A DNA stretch of 58,538 bases from contig NZ_CAMCWY010000019.1 in the NCBI RefSeq assembly GCF_945882965.1, positions 1 to 58,538 on the forward strand, written 5' to 3'. This document shows positions 23,079 to 32,158 of this stretch, piece by piece. The notes below the pieces were generated by a model. It was not told the origin of the DNA. It saw only the letters and a list, made by a program, of their open reading frames with translations, and did no database searches. The position numbers and the translations under genes were made by a program. Within the stretch, counting starts at the first letter, position 1, and every line of letters begins with the position of its first letter. This stretch comes from Sphingorhabdus sp. EL138 (GTDB lineage: Bacteria > Pseudomonadota > Alphaproteobacteria > Sphingomonadales > Sphingomonadaceae).

Positions 23079-24703
23079 AAAAATGGATATGGATCGGGGC
23101 ATTAATGCTGTTGATCGGCGCGGGCTATTTGGGTTTTCAGCAGTATAAAATCTATCTGCCCGGCATCATTGGTGAATGGCGTGAACCCATTGCCGAAAAC
23201 CGTCCCGTTGCATGGGCGCAGGGTCCTGCGGTGGCACCATCGGGCGAACGTCCGCCTAATGTCATCCTGATTGTCGCCGATGATCTGGGGATGAACGACA
23301 TTTCGCTGTACGGTGGCGGCGTTGCCGGAGGCGCGGTGCCGACCCCCAATATCGATTCCATTGCCAAACAGGGCGTCAGCTTTGCCAATGGCTATGCCGC
23401 CAATGCCACCTGCTCGCCGTCGCGCGCGGCCTTAATGACCGGGCGTTATCCAACACGGTTCGGTTTTGAATTTACCGCTGTTCCAGCGGCTTTTGTTTCA
23501 AGCCTGGCGCACACGAATGGGAATTCACCTTATCCAACCATCTATCATAAAGAGCTTAACCACGACCTGCCGGCCTATGCCGATATGGGGGTGCCCAATG
23601 CGGAGATCATGTTGCCTGAGGTGCTGAAAGCCAAGGGGTATCATAACATCCACATCGGCAAATGGCATTTGGGTGAGGCCAAGCCATTGCGGCCAACGTC
23701 ACAGGGTTTTGACGAAAGCATTGGTATGCGTTCCGGCGGCGATTTGTTCATGGCCGAAGATGACCCGCAAGTCGTCAATGCAAAGCTGCCATGGGACCCG
23801 ATTGACCGCTTTTTATGGGCAAATCTGCCCTATGCCGTCTATTGGGGGAACAGTCAGCGTTTTCGCCCCAAAGGCCATCTGACCGACTATTTCACTGACA
23901 ATGCATTGGCCGCGATTGACGCGAACAAGAACCGGCCCTTCTTCATGTATCTCGCCTATAATGCCCCGCACACCCCGTTGCAGGCGCTGAAATCGGATTA
24001 TGACGCCCTGCCGCAGATCACGGATCATACGCAGCGCGTCTATGGCGCGATGATGCGCCAACTCGACCGGCGGATTGGCGATGTGTTGCAAAAACTGAAG
24101 GACACCGGCCTCGACAACAATACTTTGGTTATCTTTACCAGCGACAATGGCGGCGCGTGGTACACAGGTATAAAGGACCACAACACACCCTATCGCGGGT
24201 ATAAAGGCACCTTTTTTGAAGGCGGCATTCACGTGCCGATGCTGATGCGCTGGCCGGGCAGAATCGCGCCGGGTACCGTGCGCAATGACGTGGCCCAGCA
24301 TCTGGATATGTTTGCAACAATTGCAGCGGCAACGGGCGCAAGCCTGCCCACTGATCGCAAGATGGACAGCTTCAACCTGCTTGGCACTGGGCCAAAACGC
24401 GACATCACCTTCTGGCGTTCGGGCCATTACCGCGTTGTCCGCGCAGGGGACTGGAAATTGCAGATTTCTAAACGTCCCGAAAAGGCATGGCTGTTCAACC
24501 TTGCCACCGATCCAACCGAGCAAGTCAATTTGGCCGCTAAAGACCCCGCGCGCGTGGCGGAACTTCGCAAGTTAATCGAAGCCCAAAATGCCGGACTTCC
24601 CCAACCGCTATGGCCCGGCTTACTCGAAGGCGCGATCCGCATCGATGTGCCGCTCAATGCCCAATGGAAGAAGAATCAGGTATATGTCTATTGGGCCAAC
24701 TGA
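23075..24703 (+). CDS. Sulfatase (type I, formylglycine), N-terminally anchored
   Basis: 542 residues. An N-terminal hydrophobic segment (WIWIGALMLLIGAGYLGF) without a clear cleavage site acts as membrane anchor. Core motifs: PPNVILIVADDLGMNDIS, signature CSPSRAALMTGRYPTRFG (formylglycine Cys about residue 110), HIGKWHLGEA, VIFTSDNGGAWY. Sulfatases with this signature hydrolyse aryl, steroid or glycan sulfate esters in the periplasm; the substrate is not predictable. It is the last gene of the operon from 21314. It has different anchoring and only distant similarity to the sulfatase at 14422. Confidence 0.88.
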   Translation: MKKWIWIGALMLLIGAGYLGFQQYKIYLPGIIGEWREPIAENRPVAWAQGPAVAPSGERPPNVILIVADDLGMNDISLYGGGVAGGAVPTPNIDSIAKQGVSFANGYAANATCSPSRAALMTGRYPTRFGFEFTAVPAAFVSSLAHTNGNSPYPTIYHKELNHDLPAYADMGVPNAEIMLPEVLKAKGYHNIHIGKWHLGEAKPLRPTSQGFDESIGMRSGGDLFMAEDDPQVVNAKLPWDPIDRFLWANLPYAVYWGNSQRFRPKGHLTDYFTDNALAAIDANKNRPFFMYLAYNAPHTPLQALKSDYDALPQITDHTQRVYGAMMRQLDRRIGDVLQKLKDTGLDNNTLVIFTSDNGGAWYTGIKDHNTPYRGYKGTFFEGGIHVPMLMRWPGRIAPGTVRNDVAQHLDMFATIAAATGASLPTDRKMDSFNLLGTGPKRDITFWRSGHYRVVRAGDWKLQISKRPEKAWLFNLATDPTEQVNLAAKDPARVAELRKLIEAQNAGLPQPLWPGLLEGAIRIDVPLNAQWKKNQVYVYWAN

Positions 24704-25298
24704 TCGCGTAGGGATGCGCGGGCGCAAAGAACGGGTTGGGCGCGCCGGTTACCTTCATTCTTAATATGGTTCACGCAGGAGTCGAAGGCGGCCGGAGGCC
24801 AGCCCCGGAGGACGTAGAATATTGCCCTACCCGTCGTCCTAAAACACCGTCGCACCAGCGGAGGCTGGTCCCCATCACGTATGTCTGGGGAGACCGACGG
24901 GCGAGATAGGCCCCAGCCTGCGCTGGGGCGACGATGGCAACTATGGTGACAGGTGGGTTATGCCCTCAATAGCTTCACCTATCGCCTTTTTTCCCAAAAC
25001 TCTGCGTCATTCCCGCCTGTGCGGGAATGACGACGGGTGAAAAGTCAAGCTAAGCGAATTACAGCGGCACGTGCGTCAACCCCCAATAGGTATGCCGCAT
25101 TAGTTGGACGCAATTGCAACCACGAAAACCCCACCAACACGCCCACCAACACAGTCTCGACTTTGCCCCTACCCAACGGCTATGGTGTTGGCATGCTTAC
25201 ACACACCCAATCTGCAATCGTCCTTTTGTCCGGCGGTATTTTTACCAACAGTCTGACGCGCGCGCAGCGTGGGGTTGCGGCGGCACTGGAGCCCATAT
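24704..25298. repeat. Intergenic region with several short palindromic repeats
   Basis: 595 bp with no convincing gene. It holds three REP-like units: CGCACCAGCGGAGGCTGGTC (24851-24870), CCCCAGCCTGCGCTGGGGCG (24911-24930) and a perfect 11-bp hairpin GTCATTCCCGC-ctgt-GCGGGAATGAC (25006-25031). Such units are typical dispersed intergenic repeats and may terminate the sulfatase operon. Confidence 0.6.
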
Positions 25299-26966
25299 AT
25301 GCCCCTGATTGAGGCCGCAGATTATATCATCGTCGGCGCAGGGTCGGCTGGGTGCGTGTTGGCGGATCGGTTAAGTGCCGATGGCACGCATAACGTCCTG
25401 GTGCTGGAATATGGGGGCAGTGACCGCTCCGTGTTGATTCAGATGCCCGCCGCGCTTGCCTACCCCATGAACACCAAAAGGTGGAATTGGGGCTATGAAA
25501 GCGAGCCGGAGCCGCATTTGAACAACCGACGCCTGAACTGCCCACGCGGTAAGGGGTTGGGGGGTTCTTCCTCGATTAACGGCCTTGTCTATGTGCGCGG
25601 CAATGCGCTCGATTTTGAACATTGGAAAGAAGAGGAAGGCGCAACCGGATGGGGCTATGCCGATGTGCTGCCTTATTTCAAACGCGCCGAGGGCCGGGCC
25701 GAAGGTGGGGACGAATATCGCGGCGGCTATGGCCCGTTGTCGACCAGCTATGGCCCGCTCGACAATCCGCTGCATCACGCTTGGCTCGATGCGGCGCAGC
25801 AAGCGGGCTATAGCCTGACCGAGGATTATAACGGCTATGCCCAAGAAGGCTTTGGCCGGATGGACATGACGGTGCGGGACGGCACGCGCTGTTCGGCGGC
25901 GAAGGCCTATTTGTATGACGCCCGCAAACGCCCCAACCTCAAAGTCATACAAAAGGCATTGGCCACGCGCATCCTGTTTGACGGCACGCGCGCCATTGGG
26001 GTGGAGTATGAACGCGCAGGCCAAATGCATAAGGTGCACGCGGCCCGCGAAGTCATCCTGTCGGGCGGTCCCATCAATTCGGTTCAGCTGCTGAAGCTTT
26101 CCGGCATTGGCCCCGCCGAGGAGTTGAAAGCGCATGGCATAGACGTGCGCGCGGACAGGCCAGGTGTGGGCGCAAACCTGCAAGATCATCTGGAATTCTA
26201 TTTCCAAATGGCCTGTACGCAGCCAATAACTTTATACGGCAAGGCAAATCTTCTCGGTAAATTTATGGTCGGTGCCCAATGGCTATTGGGTCGGTCGGGC
26301 TTAGGGGCGTCAAACCAGTTTGAAAGCTGCGGCTTTATCCGCAGCCGCGCCGGTATAAAATATCCCGATATCCAATATCATTTCTTTCCCATGGCTATCA
26401 ATTATGATGGATCGTCGTTGGCGTCCGAACATGGTTTTCAGGCCCATGTTGGCCCCATGCGGTCCAAAAGCCGGGGCACCGTGACGCTCAAAAGCGCGGA
26501 CCCGCATGACAAGCCCAAAATCCTGTTCAATTATATGAGCCATCCCGACGATTGGGCAGACATGCGGGCCTGCGTGCGGCTGACGCGGGAGATTTTTCAA
26601 CAGCCCGCCTTTGCGCCCTTTCGCGGACGTGAAATTCAACCCGGCGCGGACATTGTCACCGATGCGCAGATTGACGCCTTCATTGCCGAACATGTCGAAA
26701 GCGCGCTGCACCCCAGTTGCACATGCAAGATGGGCAGTCCACGTGACCCGATGGCCGTGGTCGACCCCGAATTGCGTGTCATCAGTGTCCAAGGGCTGCG
26801 CGTCGTGGATAGCGGCGTGATGCCAACCATCACCACGGGCAACCTAAATGCGCCGACGATCATGATCGGTGAAAAGGCGGCCGATCATATCCTTGGTAAG
26901 CCTATGCTCGCCCCGTCTAATGCGCCATTTTACGTCGCGCCAAATTGGGATATTGCGCAAAGATGA
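25299..26966 (+). CDS. GMC-family FAD oxidoreductase (choline/alcohol dehydrogenase type)
   Basis: 555 residues from the ATG at 25299 (GGAG about 8 nt upstream), where the FAD motif [18 protein letters not shown] begins within 10 residues. GMC signature 1: [20 protein letters not shown]. Signature 2: [18 protein letters not shown]. Catalytic His in [10 protein letters not shown], and the C-terminal Asn in [16 protein letters not shown]. It resembles BetA/AlkJ-type dehydrogenases that oxidise primary alcohols to aldehydes with a membrane quinone acceptor. Context suggests it oxidises an alcohol released by desulfation or dehalogenation. Stop and start overlap the next gene (ATGA). Confidence 0.85.
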   Translation: MPLIEAADYIIVGAGSAGCVLADRLSADGTHNVLVLEYGGSDRSVLIQMPAALAYPMNTKRWNWGYESEPEPHLNNRRLNCPRGKGLGGSSSINGLVYVRGNALDFEHWKEEEGATGWGYADVLPYFKRAEGRAEGGDEYRGGYGPLSTSYGPLDNPLHHAWLDAAQQAGYSLTEDYNGYAQEGFGRMDMTVRDGTRCSAAKAYLYDARKRPNLKVIQKALATRILFDGTRAIGVEYERAGQMHKVHAAREVILSGGPINSVQLLKLSGIGPAEELKAHGIDVRADRPGVGANLQDHLEFYFQMACTQPITLYGKANLLGKFMVGAQWLLGRSGLGASNQFESCGFIRSRAGIKYPDIQYHFFPMAINYDGSSLASEHGFQAHVGPMRSKSRGTVTLKSADPHDKPKILFNYMSHPDDWADMRACVRLTREIFQQPAFAPFRGREIQPGADIVTDAQIDAFIAEHVESALHPSCTCKMGSPRDPMAVVDPELRVISVQGLRVVDSGVMPTITTGNLNAPTIMIGEKAADHILGKPMLAPSNAPFYVAPNWDIAQR

Positions 26967-28327
26967 TACAAACAATAGTTGAGCCCGCCCGCAATATTGA
27001 TGTGATCCGCCAAACCGATGTGCTTGTCATTGGTTCTGGCCCCGGTGGCCTTGCCGCAGCTTTGGCATCGGCGCGGGCGGGCGTCGAAACAACCTTGCTC
27101 GAACGTTATGGCTGTTTCGGCGGAAACATCACGCAGGTCGGCGTGGAGGGTTTCGCATGGTATCGGCACCCGGCCACAATCGACAGCGAGGGTATCGGGC
27201 GAGAGTTTGAAGACCGCGCCAAATTAATGGGCGCGGCCATGCCAGAGCCGCAATCGATCAGCCACAGCCTGGATGCCGAAGCGTTTAAATTTGTCGCAGA
27301 TACGCTGGTTGAGGAAGCAGGCGTGATCCCGATGCTGCACCGATTATGTGTTGCGCCCATCATGGATGGCAACACGATCCGTGGCGTGATTGTGGAAAGC
27401 AAGGCGGGCCGCGAAGCGATCCTTGCAAAGCGGGTGATTGACGCAACAGGAGACGCCGACATTGCCCACCGGGCCGGTGCGCCAACGCATAAGCATCCCG
27501 TGGACGAAATGATGTCGGTATCGGTCATGTTTTCGATGTGCGGCGTGAACAAGACGCGGTTCATTGATGCGGTGAAGGCGGACCCGCAAACCTATGGCGA
27601 CTGGGCCATGGGCGGAGAGTGGGAAGTGATCACCAGTGGTAAAGAGGATGAAATGTTCTCGCCTTTTTTACGCAAGCCGTTTCAAAAGGCGTTGGAGGCT
27701 GGCCTGATACCCGACAGCGTTAAGACAATGGCCGGCACTTGGGGCACCGTTTCCGATCAGGGGGATCTCACCTATCTCAACATGTGTCATCTGTATCTGG
27801 ACGGCACGGATCCCGATGCCCTGACGCATGGGGAAATGGCAGGGCGTAAGCAGGCGATGTACGCCATATCAGCGTTGCAGGCGTTCATGCCTGGCTGCGA
27901 GGACGCCAAAATTCGTAACTTCGGCATGACATTAGGCATTCGCGATACCCGCAAGATTGATGCGCTGTATAATATGACCGCAGACGATGTGATGGAGCAA
28001 GGCCGTTTTGACGACAGCATTGGGATCTTCCCCGAATTTATCGACGGCTATGGCTATCTTATTTTGCCGACGACGGGCCGCTATTTTCAACTGCCTTACC
28101 GGTCGATGTTACCCAAAATTGTGCGGCATTTAATTACCGCTGGCCGCGTGATTGGCGGCGACAAGGTTAGCCATGCTGCGGTCCGGAACATGATGTGTTG
28201 CGCGGTTGCCGGACAAGGCGCGGGCGTTGCTGCGGCGTTGGCCGTCAAGTCGGATCGCGATTTTTGCGAGGTCGATATCAGCACCGTGCAACAAGAACTC
28301 CGCCGCCAAGGTGCGCGCATTTTCTAA
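26963..28327 (+). CDS. FAD-dependent oxidoreductase (FAD_oxidored, PF12831-like)
   Basis: 454 residues. FAD-binding motif [20 protein letters not shown] near the N-terminus, then [20 protein letters not shown], the usual start of this flavoprotein group. A second nucleotide strand [18 protein letters not shown] and a C-terminal [18 protein letters not shown] complete the fold. The group includes thiazole-biosynthesis-like and hydrocarbon-modifying flavoproteins; the reaction is unknown. Coupled to the GMC gene by ATGA. The 3' end is 4 bp from a fragment of the 33-bp repeat. Confidence 0.7.
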   Translation: MIQTIVEPARNIDVIRQTDVLVIGSGPGGLAAALASARAGVETTLLERYGCFGGNITQVGVEGFAWYRHPATIDSEGIGREFEDRAKLMGAAMPEPQSISHSLDAEAFKFVADTLVEEAGVIPMLHRLCVAPIMDGNTIRGVIVESKAGREAILAKRVIDATGDADIAHRAGAPTHKHPVDEMMSVSVMFSMCGVNKTRFIDAVKADPQTYGDWAMGGEWEVITSGKEDEMFSPFLRKPFQKALEAGLIPDSVKTMAGTWGTVSDQGDLTYLNMCHLYLDGTDPDALTHGEMAGRKQAMYAISALQAFMPGCEDAKIRNFGMTLGIRDTRKIDALYNMTADDVMEQGRFDDSIGIFPEFIDGYGYLILPTTGRYFQLPYRSMLPKIVRHLITAGRVIGGDKVSHAAVRNMMCCAVAGQGAGVAAALAVKSDRDFCEVDISTVQQELRRQGARIF

Positions 28328-28330
28328 GGC

Positions 28331-28347
28331 TTAGGGTAAGGACCTTT
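28331..28347. repeat. Fragment of the MITE terminal repeat
   Basis: TAGGGTAAGGACCTTTA differs little from the first bases of the 17489 terminal repeat. It lies exactly between two convergent genes and overlaps the stop of the transporter. Confidence 0.45.
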
Positions 28348-29710
28348 ACGCCTCAACATCTGGGTCCAGCGCGGCTTGAAGGCGTTTGCGGAACAGCAAA
28401 ATGACCGTACAGCCGACAATAGCGATGCCAGCATCCATAGCCCAGAAAACCGACGGGCTCATTTGATCAAAATAGCTGCCAATCCATCCCGCCAGCACAT
28501 GCGCGACAAAGGGAGACAGAAACGCAACACCCATCAGGAAAGAGCCCATCCCTTCAGGTGCCGCGCGGCTGACAATGGCCAAAGTCGTTGGCCAATAATA
28601 CATCCAGGCAAGCCCCATGATCAGCCAGCCAGCGATTGCCCACCCCGCGTTCACACTGTCCGGCGCGCTTTGTCCTAAATTGCCATAAGCGAAAAGAAGT
28701 GCGGCAATGGCAATGATGGATGTTCCAATACCTACTTTGGTAACGCTGCTGGGTTCGCTGCCGCGCTTTGCCTGCCATGCCCAAAACATAACCAGCGCAG
28801 GGGCCGCCAATATCGCGCCGATCGAATCCATCGATGCAAACCAGCTTGATGGTACCTCGCCAAGCGATGTCGCCAAGTTAACATATTGATCGACCCACAA
28901 GATGCCGATGCTCCACACCATGGGGTAAGCGATTTCCGCCGGTATCGTCAGCGCAATCATCAACAAGAGGGCCGCTAAGCGTTTCTTCTCTTTGTGTGTC
29001 AAAGGCGGCTTTCTCTTCTGTTTGCGTGCCACAGGGCGGTCATCAGGCAAGTGCCGCTGGCCCAAAATATAAGCGACGAGCGCAATCAACATCAAAGCTG
29101 CGGCAACTGCAAACCCTGCATGCCACCCATAAAGCGTCGCAATCAGCCCAGTCACGAGCGGTCCGCTCGCTGCCCCAATGCAAATTCCGGTCGAAAAAAT
29201 GGTAAAGCCGCGTGACCGCATGGACTCATCCGACCGAGGGTATAGTGCGCCGACCTGCGCAGAGATATTACCCTTAAGAAACCCCGAACCAAGGATCAGC
29301 AGCAAAAGCGCGAACAGAAAGCTGGCGTAAAAGGACATCGCCAAATGCCCCGCACTCATCAGGACGACGCCGATCATCACGGTGCGCTTTGCCCCCAATA
29401 TCCGGTCGGCAACCCAACCGCCGACAATTGGCGTGAAATACACAAGGCCCGCATACCAACCATAAATGATCGCCGAAAAAGCCACGTCGCTCATCGGTCC
29501 GCGAAATTCGAACATATTGCGCAGCGCAGCTAGCCCAATGACCTGCGCCGCATTTTCAGGCAGCAGCAGCTCTTTGACCATGTAAAGCGTGAGCAACGCA
29601 GACATCCCATAAAAGGAAAAGCGTTCCCACATTTCGGTAAAGGATAAATAGAACAGGCCTTTGGGGTGACTAAACGCCTGGCTATCTGCGGTTTGTTCGA
29701 TCCTGCCCAT
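28346..29710 (-). CDS. POT-family (PTR2) proton-coupled transporter
   Basis: 454 residues, about 12-14 hydrophobic helices. The POT hallmark ExxERF is present in FTEMWERFSFYGM in the first helix, with PIVGGWVADRILGAKRTVMI in the first loop. It moves di/tripeptides or other small organic acids with protons across the inner membrane. Some sphingomonad relatives sit in catabolic clusters, so it could import the pathway substrate. It converges on the FAD oxidoreductase gene; its own promoter region carries an interrupted palindrome at 29750-29778. Confidence 0.85.
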   Translation of the reverse strand: MGRIEQTADSQAFSHPKGLFYLSFTEMWERFSFYGMSALLTLYMVKELLLPENAAQVIGLAALRNMFEFRGPMSDVAFSAIIYGWYAGLVYFTPIVGGWVADRILGAKRTVMIGVVLMSAGHLAMSFYASFLFALLLLILGSGFLKGNISAQVGALYPRSDESMRSRGFTIFSTGICIGAASGPLVTGLIATLYGWHAGFAVAAALMLIALVAYILGQRHLPDDRPVARKQKRKPPLTHKEKKRLAALLLMIALTIPAEIAYPMVWSIGILWVDQYVNLATSLGEVPSSWFASMDSIGAILAAPALVMFWAWQAKRGSEPSSVTKVGIGTSIIAIAALLFAYGNLGQSAPDSVNAGWAIAGWLIMGLAWMYYWPTTLAIVSRAAPEGMGSFLMGVAFLSPFVAHVLAGWIGSYFDQMSPSVFWAMDAGIAIVGCTVILLFRKRLQAALDPDVEA

Positions 29711-29749
29711 GCTTATTTCCCCCCGACAATCTGTGCGTCTCCCGCCGCG

Positions 29750-29778
29750 CCTGTATCTATGCTCGCTTAGATGACAGG
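29750..29778. promoter_or_regulatory. Interrupted palindrome upstream of the transporter
   Basis: CCTGT-ATCTA, an 8-nt centre, then TAGAT-g-ACAGG: ten-base arms with one bulge, 40-70 bp upstream of the transporter start. Possible operator or 5'-UTR hairpin; unrelated to the 19-bp operator. Confidence 0.4.
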
Positions 29779-29859
29779 TGCAAGGAAATGATGAGAGTTT
29801 GAGCGGATGAACGACGACGCAGCAAGCACATGTAAAGAATAATGGTGGTCGTCAAGCGG

Positions 29860-29888
29860 TTGACGCTAAACATAAAATAAGGGATAAA
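29860..29888 (+). promoter_or_regulatory. Sigma-70-like promoter for the response regulator
   Basis: TTGACG (29860-29865), 17-bp spacer, GATAAA (29883-29888), 55 bp upstream of the ATG at 29944. Confidence 0.4.
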
Positions 29889-29943
29889 GCGTTACGGCGG
29901 TCCAGGTCGATACGATCTTGAAATCACATTCAGGCGTGAGGAA

Positions 29944-30552
29944 ATGCCATGCACGTCATTGGCTCGGACAGTGAAATGGCCCAAAAAAAAGACATCCAAG
30001 GGTTGTACGGTTCTTGTGGTCGACGATGATCCGGCGTGTCTCGATGAATATTGCGATGCGATAGCCAATTTGGGTTACACCATGAGATCGGCCACCAGCG
30101 CACCCGACGCATTGAAACAAATCGCGGAATCACATGAAATCGGCGTTGTTATTACTGACCTTGAAATGCCCAGCATGAACGGCATTTCATTATTGTCTGA
30201 AATTTCCAACCGCTTCGCACTGAACCGACCCATTGTGACCTTGGTGCTGACGGGGCATTCGAGCTTGCAAGTCGCCACCAAGGCAATGCAATCGCAAGCT
30301 ATAGATTTGCTTAGTAAGCCAGTGTCGATGGAGCAATTGGCCGAAGCGCTTTGCCGGGCGTCCGCCCATCATTTTGCGACGGCCAACCGGTTCCAGATCA
30401 CGGCCCTGACCCAAAGGCTTGATCCACCCGTCGTGCGCGACCAGAACGCAAAACAGAACAATACACCAACGGAAGAAGAGCTTCAGGCATTCACCCGCAT
30501 GCTGTTAAAACTCCAGCATAATAAATCGAAATTTTTTGACCCGGCGTGCTAA
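29944..30552 (+). CDS. Response regulator receiver protein, no output domain recognised
   Basis: 202 residues. A receiver domain spans about 20-140: acidic pocket VLVVDDDPACLDEY, phospho-acceptor Asp in VVITDLEMPSMNG, switch Thr in LVLTGHSS, conserved Lys in LLSKPVS. The C-terminal 60 residues are polar (EEELQAFTRMLLKLQHNKSK) and contain no known DNA-binding or enzymatic domain. No histidine kinase is adjacent, so its partner is elsewhere. The start is uncertain because the ribosome site at 29944 is very close; a GTG at 29971 is the alternative. Confidence 0.75.
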   Translation: MPCTSLARTVKWPKKKTSKGCTVLVVDDDPACLDEYCDAIANLGYTMRSATSAPDALKQIAESHEIGVVITDLEMPSMNGISLLSEISNRFALNRPIVTLVLTGHSSLQVATKAMQSQAIDLLSKPVSMEQLAEALCRASAHHFATANRFQITALTQRLDPPVVRDQNAKQNNTPTEEELQAFTRMLLKLQHNKSKFFDPAC

Positions 30553-30881
30553 CGGGTCCGTCGTGGGAAATATGATCGGCTCCCAGTGGCACAAATTGCA
30601 GGCAACATGGGTACCTATGGTTACAATAGGTCCCTTGTTGCCGGATTATGCAAATTGAATGTGCGAAGTGTCGGTATGACCCGACACTTATAGCTCCCAT
30701 TCAAGCTGTTGCGTTGGGCGCGCATAAATGCACGGCATATCTCCGCCGGAACGGCAGCAAATACCGCCAATATGAAACCAAATCGCAAAACTTACCTAAA
30801 ACTGAGGCTTAGGCGCACATTGTAAGAGATGTAAACTTTTACAGTCCTGCATATAATGTCGGGAGTTGATGGTGTGCTCCC
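30553..30881. other. Intergenic region with two strong hairpins
   Basis: Hairpin A (30601-30642): GGCAACA-t-GGG/ACCTAT pairs with ATAGGT/CCC-t-TGTTGCC, 16 bp with one mismatch and one bulge. Hairpin B (30666-30689): perfect 9-bp AAGTGTCGG / CCGACACTT with a 6-nt loop. Neither is followed by a T-run. No gene is seen. Confidence 0.5.
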
Positions 30882-30914
30882 TAGGGTCAGGACCACTTAA
30901 ATTCACCTTCGCGG
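30882..30914. repeat. Single copy of the 33-bp MITE terminal repeat
   Basis: TAGGGTCAGGACCACTTAAA and onward matches the 17489 terminal repeat at about 30 of 33 positions, with no second end nearby. It is located just after the acyl-CoA dehydrogenase stop. Confidence 0.65.
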
Positions 30915-30938
30915 CGTCCTTGCATGGAGCAAATGGTC

Positions 30939-32057
30939 TCAACCCAGCAGCAAAGGGGCAAGCTTTGCGCGTTGCCACGCCGCATCGCCAAATTGCGACG
31001 CATGAAATATCGCGGCACGGCGGTGAAGGCCTGCGTCACAATCATGGGTAAAGCCAAAACCACCGTGAAACTGGATCGCCCGGTCGGCGGCAAAGCTATA
31101 TGTTGCATCCGCCGCCGCCTTTGCCATGCGCACGGCGATTTCGCCAACGCCTTGATCGCTAAAACTATTGGCAGCGCTGTATAAATGCGACCGCGCCTTT
31201 TCATAGTCGACATAGGCGTCGACCGTCGGGTGCTTCAGCGCCTGATATTCGCCGATGATTTTGCCGAATTGCTTGCGCGTTTGCAGATAGCTGACGGTGT
31301 AATCGATCACGCTTTGCGACCCACCGCACATTTCGGCACTTTGCAGCAGGTTTGCGGCCTGCTCAATATGCGACAGCGTCGATGCGGTGCGCCCAGTGTC
31401 AAGCAAGGCGGCGCGCGATACCACCAAGCCATCCAGCGACAACGCAAAGCTACGTTTGGTCTCGTCTATAATCACTTCGCGGCGAAGGCGACCCGCAACG
31501 TCCTGCGCGGTGAGCAAAACCAGAGCTGGCTTGCCATCCAACATCACCGACGCAATGACGATATCGGCGGTCTGTGCCCATGCGACAAAAAGCTTTTGTC
31601 CAGACAAATGCACCGAGCCACCCTCCAGCTTTGCCGTCGCTGTGATATTCTGAAGGTCCCAGTCGCCATGCGCTTCGGACAGCGCCAGCGTGCCAATTGC
31701 CCCTTCTGCAAGCCGAGGCAGCCATTCAGACGTTTGTGCGTCCGTGCCGCAGACATTAAGCGCCTGCGCGGCTAAGGTCGATGACACCAAAGGCGATGCC
31801 ATCAGGTGGCGGCCCATTTGTTCAACCACCGGCACGACTTCAGCGAGGCTTAAGCCAACGCCGCCATGCGCCTCGTTTATGGCGATTGCCGTCCAGCCCA
31901 GAGCGGCCATTTCGGCCCAGACATCCGCGTCATAGCCCAAATCGCTGTCCATAAGCTTGCGGACCCGGTCGATAGGCGATTTGTCGCGGCAAAAGCTTGT
32001 GGCCACATCCAAAAGCTCGATCTGTTCTTCGCTATATCCCAGCCCAGCCAATTGCAT
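30939..32057 (-). CDS. Acyl-CoA dehydrogenase family protein (short, orphan)
   Basis: 372 residues with the three ACAD regions: N-terminal helices (DADVWAEMAALGWTAIAINE), middle beta domain (GTLALSEAHGDWDLQNITAT) and C-terminal helices (LQTRKQFGKIIGEYQALKHP; AIQFHGGFGFTHDCDAGLHR). The ending (HGG.GFT....LHRRA) is that of small ACAD subunits which often work as hetero-oligomers with a second ACAD. None is adjacent, so the partner is elsewhere or it acts alone. Role: alpha,beta-desaturation of an acyl-CoA such as a steroid side chain or branched acid. A palindromic operator lies 64 bp upstream. Confidence 0.8.
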   Translation of the reverse strand: MQLAGLGYSEEQIELLDVATSFCRDKSPIDRVRKLMDSDLGYDADVWAEMAALGWTAIAINEAHGGVGLSLAEVVPVVEQMGRHLMASPLVSSTLAAQALNVCGTDAQTSEWLPRLAEGAIGTLALSEAHGDWDLQNITATAKLEGGSVHLSGQKLFVAWAQTADIVIASVMLDGKPALVLLTAQDVAGRLRREVIIDETKRSFALSLDGLVVSRAALLDTGRTASTLSHIEQAANLLQSAEMCGGSQSVIDYTVSYLQTRKQFGKIIGEYQALKHPTVDAYVDYEKARSHLYSAANSFSDQGVGEIAVRMAKAAADATYSFAADRAIQFHGGFGFTHDCDAGLHRRAAIFHASQFGDAAWQRAKLAPLLLG

Positions 32058-32120
32058 GTCATTCTCTCCTCACGCCAAGGTTCCCCTATGGCGCGAGGCG
32101 TGACACAAAATCAAGGCGAT

Positions 32121-32136
32121 TTAACTGACTAGTTAA
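32121..32136. promoter_or_regulatory. Palindrome upstream of the acyl-CoA dehydrogenase
   Basis: TTAACT-GACT-AGTTAA: six-base perfect arms with a 4-bp centre. TetR-type operators upstream of ACAD genes often look like this. It lies in the 101-bp gap between the PhoD and ACAD genes. Confidence 0.45.
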
Positions 32137-32158
32137 CAACGCAGTCTTGGATCAGGAC

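Noticed and set aside
25037-25298. Open frames between the sulfatase operon and the GMC gene
   Set aside because: Compositionally odd (Asn/Thr/Pro runs), no ribosome site, and they run into the GMC start in another frame.
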